DNA from: Shewanella sp. Isolate11
Lineage (GTDB): Bacteria > Pseudomonadota > Gammaproteobacteria > Enterobacterales > Shewanellaceae
Direction: 5' to 3'
Assembly: GCF_022398315.1 (NCBI RefSeq)
Contig: NZ_JAKEVF010000004.1
Coordinates: 1-64,000 of the forward strand
Length of the DNA stretch: 64,000 bases
The translations under genes and the position numbers were made by a program. Positions 57,426-64,000 of this stretch are shown in pieces. The notes under the pieces were generated by a model that saw only the letters and a program-made list of their open reading frames with translations, made no database searches and was not told the DNA's origin. Position 1 is the stretch's first letter. Each line of letters begins with the position of its first letter.

Positions 57426-59900
57426 ATGTCGCGTGTAATTCGAGGTGTAGGTCTTAGCTTGTTGACTATCACCATTTTAGGGGGATGTGCAGTCACTCCT
57501 CAACCACAAGCCGAACAATCGAATCAAGCCGTTTCCGTTCCTCTCGCCACACCACCAAGCGTCGATCAAGCGCTAACATTGAATCAAATTATGGCTAACC
57601 CCGACTGGATGGGGATTTTTGCCAAGGGTGAATATTGGAGTGACGACAGCCAATCTATCTATTTTACTCGTCAAGCCGACCGCTCTCCTGTGCGTGATTA
57701 TTATCAACAATCGTTAGATGCCAGCAGCGCTAGCCAGCTATCGCTTGAGCAACTGCATCTTGCTGATCAGCAACGTGGCGTGTTTGACAGCAAGCACACT
57801 CGCAAAGCTTACATCTATCAAGGCAACTTGTTCGTTAAAGATTTGGCCAGTGGCAAAGTTCAACAGCTGACTCGCCAAAATACCAAGGTCGATGGTGTAC
57901 GCTTTTTAAATAATGGTGATATTGCTTTCTGGCAAGGTGAGCAGCTATTTAGGATTCATCAAGACACAGGTCTTTTTGAGCAGTTGGCTAGCATCAAGAT
58001 GGCCAAGGAGCCACAAGGTGTTAAAGCGCCAAGCAGTTATATCGCGAAGCAGCAACATAGGTTAATTAATTATGTGGCTCTGCAGCAGAGCAATGCCAAG
58101 CAGCGTGAAGAGTATCAAGCTGAGTTAGATAAAGCCGATCCTACTCTTGCCGCTAAAACTTGGTATCTGGGCGACAGTGAAAGAGTCTCAGAGATGAGTC
58201 TTTCTCCTGATGGGCGCTATCTACTGCTATCGCTTATCGACAAGAACTATAGCTGGCGCAGTGAGCATGACATCATGCCTAACTACTTAGGCAGCGATGG
58301 TTATATAGATGCGGTTCCTGCTCGCGCTCGCGTGGCTGAAGATAATCCTCCTGGTGAGCGTTTAGTGGTACTGGATTTGCAGCAACACAAGCAGCACGAT
58401 ATCACTATCGAGGGACTCGATGGTTATGATGAAGACGTACTTGCAGCGGTTAAAGCTGAAAATGCGCAAGCCAAAGGTGAGTCTTACAAGAGTGAGAAAG
58501 CACCACGTAAAATTCAGCTAATGCAAGATTGGGGCTGGAGACAAAGTGCGATTCAATGGCAAACCGATACCGATAAAGTTGCCGTGATGCTCGAAGCTGT
58601 CGATAACAAAGATCGTTGGTTAGCCACGGTTGATTTAGATGCCGGTAAGCTTGTTACTCAGCACAGATTGCATGACGATGCCTGGGTTAACTACGACTTT
58701 AACCAGTTTGGTTGGTTACCTAATAGCGATACGCTTTATTACTTGTCAGAAGAGACTGGCTATTCACAGCTTTACCTTAAGGAGCAAGGCACAAAAGCCA
58801 ACGCCCTAACTCAAGGTCAATATGTGGTGAGTGATATTACCTTAGGTCCTAAAGCGCAGTTCATCTACTACAAAGCGAATAAAGATCATCCAGGTATCGA
58901 TAACGTTTATCGTGTTGAGATCGCTAGCGGTAAGAGTGAACAGTTGACCCAATGGGATGGTCAGCTTGACTATAGCTTGAGCCCTGACGGCACTAAGCTA
59001 TTGCTTAACGCTTCACGCCGTACACAGCCTAACGAGCTTTTTGTTCAGCCTATTGGCGGAGAACTAAAACAGCTAACTCATTACACCAGTGATGCATTTG
59101 CTCAATATCCTTGGCAAGCGCCTGAAGTGGTTAAAATGAAGTCATCTCATGGTGCTGCTGATATCTATGCTCGTGTGTATCTACCCCAAGGCTATGATAA
59201 GAACAACGCAGATAAATATCCTGCGGTGATCTTTAACCATGGGGCAGGTTATTTACAGAATGCCCATTATGGCTTCTCAGGTTATTTCCGTGAGTTTATG
59301 TTCCACAATCTATTGAGCCAACACGGCTATGTAGTGATGGACATGGATTACCGTGGTTCTAAAGGTTACGGACGCGACTGGCGTACCGCTATCTACCGCA
59401 ACATGGGTCATCCAGAAGTGGAAGATTTAAAAGACGGCGTAAGCTGGATGGCGGCAAATGCCAATGTCGATGCTAACCACGTGGGGACTTATGGTGGTTC
59501 ATACGGTGGCTTTTTAACCTTTATGTCGCTATTTACCGAGCCAGAACTCTTCCAAGCGGGGGCTGCGCTGCGACCAGTAAGTGATTGGGCGCATTATAAT
59601 GCACCGTATACTTCAAATATCCTCAACACGCCAGATGTCGATGCAATCGCTTATGAGCGTAGCTCGCCGATTGAGCATGCACAGGGTCTACAAAAGCCAC
59701 TACTGATCATGAGTGGTGTACTCGACGACAACGTCTTCTTCCAAGACAGTGTACGTGTGGTACAGCGTTTGATTGAGCTAGAAAAGCCGATGTTTGAAAC
59801 GGCTATCTATCCAGTTGAGCCGCATGGTTTCCGTCAGCCATCGAGTTGGTTAGATGAATATCGACGTATCTTTAAACTGTTTGAGCAAGAGCTTAAATAG
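57426..59900 (+). CDS. Lipoprotein S9-family (DPP4-like) peptidase
   Basis: 824 residues. It is a predicted lipoprotein: the lipobox LGGC places the modified Cys at residue 21. A seven- or eight-bladed propeller (about 60-570) covers a C-terminal alpha/beta-hydrolase (about 590-824). The triad is Ser692 in GTYGGSYGGFLT, an Asp at 767/768 in GVLDDNV, and His800 in EPHGF. S9 enzymes release dipeptides or cleave oligopeptides; P1 preference is not readable. Residue +2 is Asp or Gln (VTPQ), so sorting is uncertain. A strong terminator follows. Confidence 0.92.
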   Translation: MSRVIRGVGLSLLTITILGGCAVTPQPQAEQSNQAVSVPLATPPSVDQALTLNQIMANPDWMGIFAKGEYWSDDSQSIYFTRQADRSPVRDYYQQSLDASSASQLSLEQLHLADQQRGVFDSKHTRKAYIYQGNLFVKDLASGKVQQLTRQNTKVDGVRFLNNGDIAFWQGEQLFRIHQDTGLFEQLASIKMAKEPQGVKAPSSYIAKQQHRLINYVALQQSNAKQREEYQAELDKADPTLAAKTWYLGDSERVSEMSLSPDGRYLLLSLIDKNYSWRSEHDIMPNYLGSDGYIDAVPARARVAEDNPPGERLVVLDLQQHKQHDITIEGLDGYDEDVLAAVKAENAQAKGESYKSEKAPRKIQLMQDWGWRQSAIQWQTDTDKVAVMLEAVDNKDRWLATVDLDAGKLVTQHRLHDDAWVNYDFNQFGWLPNSDTLYYLSEETGYSQLYLKEQGTKANALTQGQYVVSDITLGPKAQFIYYKANKDHPGIDNVYRVEIASGKSEQLTQWDGQLDYSLSPDGTKLLLNASRRTQPNELFVQPIGGELKQLTHYTSDAFAQYPWQAPEVVKMKSSHGAADIYARVYLPQGYDKNNADKYPAVIFNHGAGYLQNAHYGFSGYFREFMFHNLLSQHGYVVMDMDYRGSKGYGRDWRTAIYRNMGHPEVEDLKDGVSWMAANANVDANHVGTYGGSYGGFLTFMSLFTEPELFQAGAALRPVSDWAHYNAPYTSNILNTPDVDAIAYERSSPIEHAQGLQKPLLIMSGVLDDNVFFQDSVRVVQRLIELEKPMFETAIYPVEPHGFRQPSSWLDEYRRIFKLFEQELK

Positions 59901-59907
59901 TTAATCT

Positions 59908-59937
59908 AACAGGCCTCATATGAGGCCTGTTTTTTTA
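59908..59937 (+). terminator. Terminator of the S9 peptidase gene
   Basis: A 24-nt perfect palindrome (AACAGGCCTCA with TGAGGCCTGTT around TA) is followed by a T-run. Confidence 0.92.
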
Positions 59938-59963
59938 TGGCTTTGAAATAGATAGCAGGATTT

Positions 59964-60137
59964 ATACCAATCAAAGTAAATTAGTGATCAGCCCGTTTGT
60001 AACAGAAAAGGGCGCAGGAAAAATTGTCGAGAACAAGGCGTAAATTGCAGTCACTAGTTATTCTAATTGCAAAATTTACAACAGTTATCGGCGATTTTAA
60101 CTAGCAAGAATGATCAGATAATTACTGCGATTGGTAT
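59964..60137 (-). mobile_element. MITE-like element, copy C
   Basis: 174 bp with ATACCAATC/GATTGGTAT ends, in the same orientation as copy B (it shares CAAAGTAAATTAGTGATCAG next to the left end). A few small indels separate it from B, so the insertions are not recent duplicates of one event. Together with the terminator before it and a short AT-rich stretch after it, it fills the 391-bp gap 59901-60291, where I see no gene. Confidence 0.75.
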
Positions 60138-60291
60138 TAGCAATCTAATCGTGCGCTGGCGAAATATTCATACATCTAGTCGTGATTTTAAGTCGCAACA
60201 ATGATTAAATAAGCGCTGTAATAAGGAATATACTGAAGCCAGTATTACTGGATGTGTAATATTAGGTATAAGCTAAATGGAGAAAGGCTAG

Positions 60292-61437
60292 GTGGGAAAA
60301 TCGATTTCAGGCGGAGTACGACCCGGTGTGATAGTGGATATCGAGCATCGTCTGTTACAGCAAATCATTGTCGGTCAGCATAAAGCGCCGTTGCCCATGT
60401 TTGCCGAGCTCGATAAATCATTGGAAGATGATGCCAATAAGCTGGAAATTGAGCGCCAAGCCATCCGTAATCGCCTGTCAAAACAACTTGAGCAGCAGCA
60501 ACCTTTCGAATCGGTTTCGGGTCAGTTAATCGATACGGTTAATTCAACTTTAGATGATCAACTCGCTTCGCCGCAGTTGTTGTTACAACAATCTGGAATC
60601 AACGAAACCCAGGTGTTGATACTTGAAGTACTACAACATAAAAATGCCGATTTGAGACGATTACGTACCCTAATTAGCGATCTTCCTTGGTTGTGCCGAG
60701 ATTTAACTAATATAGTTAACAGCCCCTCGTTTCGTCACCATGGTGTGCAGCGCTCAGAAGTTAAAGTCTCCGATCTTAAGCTTGTGCTTAATTTTATTGG
60801 TATGGAAAACTTGCAGAGTCTGATCCCCTATTTTTGCTTGCGAAACTGGTTACCCAGTGGTCAACCTAATCTGCTTTGGACGACTCGTAAGCTGTGGCGT
60901 TACTCCATATTAACCGCTATCGCAGCTAAAGCCTTAGCCCAGTTGGAACAGAAAAATAACGCGTTAGCGTATAGCTGTGGGCTATTGCATCAGCTAGGGA
61001 GCTCTGTGGTATTAAAACATGCGGCTAAAGTCTTTGAGCAAGTCTGGGGTAGCTGGTTGAAAGAGGCCAATCATAACCAAGAGAAAGCCGTTTATGATGC
61101 AGTATTGGCAACGGAGTTTCCCGCCTCTAACGTCTTGAAGCAAACTTTAGTTCATGCCCATCGCCTTAATTGGCAATTATTGAGTTTACTTAAGTTTGAG
61201 CAGAGCCCGCTGACTCAAGTGCAAAGAGAGCTCGATACCTGCCTGAGCTATAGTGAGCTGTCTGAATATGCTGCTCTGGTGGCTCAGGCGAGTTGTTATG
61301 CCAAGATGATGATGTTGGAAGATATGCGCATGATAACGCCCAAAGAAAAGCAGTTGATGTTTGACTATTATGAATTAACCGAGCAGCAGCTTATCCGACT
61401 ACAAGGGCAAAACTTTCGTAAACTTGAAATCGGCTGA
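60292..61437 (+). CDS. HDOD-domain protein
   Basis: 381 residues. A helical N-terminal part (about 1-100) is followed by an HDOD domain (about 110-315), recognised from LRRLRTLISDLPWLCRDLTN, LVLNFIGMENLQSLIPYF and the YSCGLLHQLGSSVVLKH segment. HDOD proteins relate to HD phosphohydrolases but usually lack the metal HD pair and act as signalling scaffolds. No receiver, GGDEF or EAL domain is attached. The start is GTG at 60292 with GGAGAAAGG upstream. Its role is unknown. Confidence 0.85.
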   Translation: MGKSISGGVRPGVIVDIEHRLLQQIIVGQHKAPLPMFAELDKSLEDDANKLEIERQAIRNRLSKQLEQQQPFESVSGQLIDTVNSTLDDQLASPQLLLQQSGINETQVLILEVLQHKNADLRRLRTLISDLPWLCRDLTNIVNSPSFRHHGVQRSEVKVSDLKLVLNFIGMENLQSLIPYFCLRNWLPSGQPNLLWTTRKLWRYSILTAIAAKALAQLEQKNNALAYSCGLLHQLGSSVVLKHAAKVFEQVWGSWLKEANHNQEKAVYDAVLATEFPASNVLKQTLVHAHRLNWQLLSLLKFEQSPLTQVQRELDTCLSYSELSEYAALVAQASCYAKMMMLEDMRMITPKEKQLMFDYYELTEQQLIRLQGQNFRKLEIG

Positions 61438-61518
61438 GGGGTGATCAAGGCCTATTTTAAAAACGCTTCAAAAAACAGCATATTTCACAAAAGTCACTCA
61501 TTATCGAGCTTGTTAGTT

Positions 61519-61553
61519 CGTCTAGGTATTCATTATTGCTGCATTTTTAGTGA
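61519..61553 (+). promoter_or_regulatory. Putative tandem ARG boxes upstream of argD
   Basis: TGCATTTTTAGTGA (61540-61553) matches 11 of 14 bases of the ArgR half-consensus TGAATWWWWATTCA. A second site, CGTCTAGGTATTCA (61519-61532), lies exactly 21 bp upstream and matches 9 of 14, with its right half perfect. ArgR sites usually occur as such pairs. They lie about 270 bp before the argD start. The rest of the 384-bp gap (61438-61821) holds no gene I trust. Confidence 0.35.
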
Positions 61554-61779
61554 AAATGGGCGCTAATAAACTTTTTTATGACTAAATATGTCGAATACCC
61601 CCACGGTAAACGCTTGTATAACTCTTAAGCTCAAATCTTTATGCAGTAAACTCGCTAACACTTAACAAGTTGAGTGTAACAAACTGGTATTTTGATCACA
61701 TTTTCGCTATTAATGACTTTTAAGCTAACTAAATAACCGTCATGGCTATGGGTCATAGGTAACATAAAAGACGGGATGA

Positions 61780-63039
<1,260 letters not shown>

Positions 63040-63050
63040 GAGGCTGATTA

Positions 63051-63079
63051 AGCGCGAATTTGATATTCGCGCTTTTTTA
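63051..63079 (+). terminator. Hairpin between argD/astC and astA
   Basis: AGCGCGAAT (63051-63059), loop TTGAT, ATTCGCGCT (63065-63073), T-run. It has the form of an intrinsic terminator, so astA may be reached by read-through or have its own promoter. Confidence 0.85.
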
Positions 63080-63167
63080 TCAGTAAAAGATACTCATGCT
63101 TCAATGCCCTAAGCCATAGGTTTGAGGTGTATGGCATTGATTACGAGTAAAACTGAGGAGAGCAGAG

Positions 63168-64000
63168 ATGTTAATTATCCGTCCTATCCGCTCCAGCGAT
63201 TATGAAGCCTTATATCAAATCGCTGTGGAGTCAGGTCATGGATTTACCTCTTTACCCGTCAATGAAGAGTTGCTGCGCAGTAAAATTGCCCGTGTAGAAG
63301 CTTCGTTCGTTAAGCAGATTGAAAAGCCTTTCGATGAAGGTTATTTGATGGTGCTTGAAGATACCGATAGTGGCGAAGTGGTTGGAACTTGTGGGTTAGA
63401 GGCGGCCGTGGGCATGGTCGACGCCTTCTATCATTATCGCCTCGGTACTGAGGTTTATTACTCAGAACAGATAGGTGTTCGTAACGAAGTAGAAACCTTG
63501 ACCTTATGTCATGACTACACAGGTTCAGCCGAGCTTTGCACGCTGTTTTTACGCTCGTCTTATCGTAAAAATAATAATGGCCGCATGTTATCACGCAGTC
63601 GTTTTCTGTTTTTAGCTCAGCATGCAGAACGTTTTGGTGATGTGGTGATTGCCGAGATGCGCGGTGAAAGTGATACTCAAGGCTGTTCGCCCTTTTATGG
63701 TTGGTTGCAGAAGCACTTCTTAGGAATTGACTTTGTTCAGGCCGATTATCTATCAGGTTTGGGTCAAAAAGCCTTTATGGCCGAGATGATGCCCAAGAAT
63801 GCGGTGTATGTCTGTTTGTTGCCTGAAGAGGCGCAAAAGGTCATTGGCGAAGTACATACCAATACTCGTCCTGCGCTTAATCTGCTACAAGCCGAAGGTT
63901 TTAGATGTCGAGGTTATGTGGATATTTTCGATGGCGGCCCAACGGTCGAATGTAATTTATCTGACATTCGTGGTGTACGAGAAAGCAGACTGCTTACGAT
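63168..64000 (+). CDS. astA: Arginine N-succinyltransferase AstA (partial, 3' end beyond window)
   Basis: The ATG at 63168 has GAGGAGAG upstream, and the frame is open for 277 codons to the window edge (E. coli AstA 344 aa). The protein starts LIIRPIRSSDYEALYQIAVE and contains GTCGLEAAVGMVDAFYHYRL, GSAELCTLFLRSSYRKN and FDGGPTVECNLSDIR, typical of AstA. It transfers succinyl from succinyl-CoA to arginine, the first step of the AST pathway, in the GNAT fold. It follows argD/astC, so the two form the start of an ast operon. Confidence 0.95.
   Translation, partial: MLIIRPIRSSDYEALYQIAVESGHGFTSLPVNEELLRSKIARVEASFVKQIEKPFDEGYLMVLEDTDSGEVVGTCGLEAAVGMVDAFYHYRLGTEVYYSEQIGVRNEVETLTLCHDYTGSAELCTLFLRSSYRKNNNGRMLSRSRFLFLAQHAERFGDVVIAEMRGESDTQGCSPFYGWLQKHFLGIDFVQADYLSGLGQKAFMAEMMPKNAVYVCLLPEEAQKVIGEVHTNTRPALNLLQAEGFRCRGYVDIFDGGPTVECNLSDIRGVRESRLLT

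Noticed and set aside
61577-61627. 16-codon leader-peptide-like frame upstream of argD
   Set aside because: It contains only one Arg, lacks a Shine-Dalgarno sequence and is not followed by an attenuator structure.

Overview
The window reads as chromosomal DNA of a marine gammaproteobacterium, most likely genus Shewanella. This rests on gene content and order: petABC followed by sspAB, pabA, an S9 peptidase, argD/astC and astA; a PQQ sugar dehydrogenase between parE and parC; an S46 peptidase beside a large TonB receptor; and typical Shewanella gene families (TIGR04219 barrel, DUF2333, DUF481). The genus call is from recalled gene order and was not checked by a search. Most of the window is core genome. 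I see no prophage, no complete insertion sequence with transposase, no CRISPR array and no obvious defence island.

Layout. 1-4340: end of an unknown gene, a Sel1-repeat secreted protein, rnr and rlmB. 4341-5415: about 1.1 kb of non-coding, hairpin-rich repeat mosaic. 5416-7892: a DUF481 outer-membrane protein (minus) divergent from rpsF-priB-rpsR-rplI. 7962-13451 (minus): TonB receptor and S46 dipeptidyl peptidase. 13573-17492: dnaB, alr, dusA. 17945-21629: a small secreted protein/small membrane protein/PspC cluster, an enoyl-CoA hydratase (minus), and a PCu(A)C copper chaperone-DUF2333-TIGR04219 operon. 21889-31584: tolC (minus) divergent from nudF-yqiB-cpdA-yqiA-parE-PQQ dehydrogenase-parC. 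31720-40041 (minus): bfd, a 2-hydroxyacid dehydrogenase, a glycerophosphodiesterase, mscM, an EamA exporter, psd and rsgA. 40155-52489: orn, a tRNA-Gly array, a helical unknown, a 57-residue membrane protein (minus), then nnr-tsaE-amiB-mutL-miaA-hfq-hflX-hflK-hflC, almost in E. coli order. 52813-64000: petABC, sspAB, pabA, a lipoprotein S9 peptidase, an HDOD protein, argD/astC and the first part of astA.

Genes that work together: ribosomal proteins S6, S18 and L9 with the primosome protein PriB; both topoisomerase IV subunits; psd and mscM as envelope genes beside the ribosome-assembly GTPase rsgA; the translation, RNA and membrane-protease cluster miaA-hfq-hflXKC; the cytochrome bc1 complex; and arginine succinyltransferase genes that probably form an ArgR-controlled unit.

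The least explained parts are non-coding. The first is an alternating array of three normal tRNA-Gly(GCC) genes and two enlarged tRNA-like copies with expanded D and T loops and anticodon ACC (40812-41356). The second is three copies of a ~176-bp terminal-inverted-repeat element, two of them lying exactly at a TAA stop codon and before that gene's terminator. The third is the repeat mosaic at 4381-5281, which includes a nested three-way-junction palindrome. Three genes are too short or too truncated to stand out as ordinary ORFs: a 35-residue protein at 18232, a 57-residue protein at 42188-42361 (minus), and the unfinished astA at 63168.
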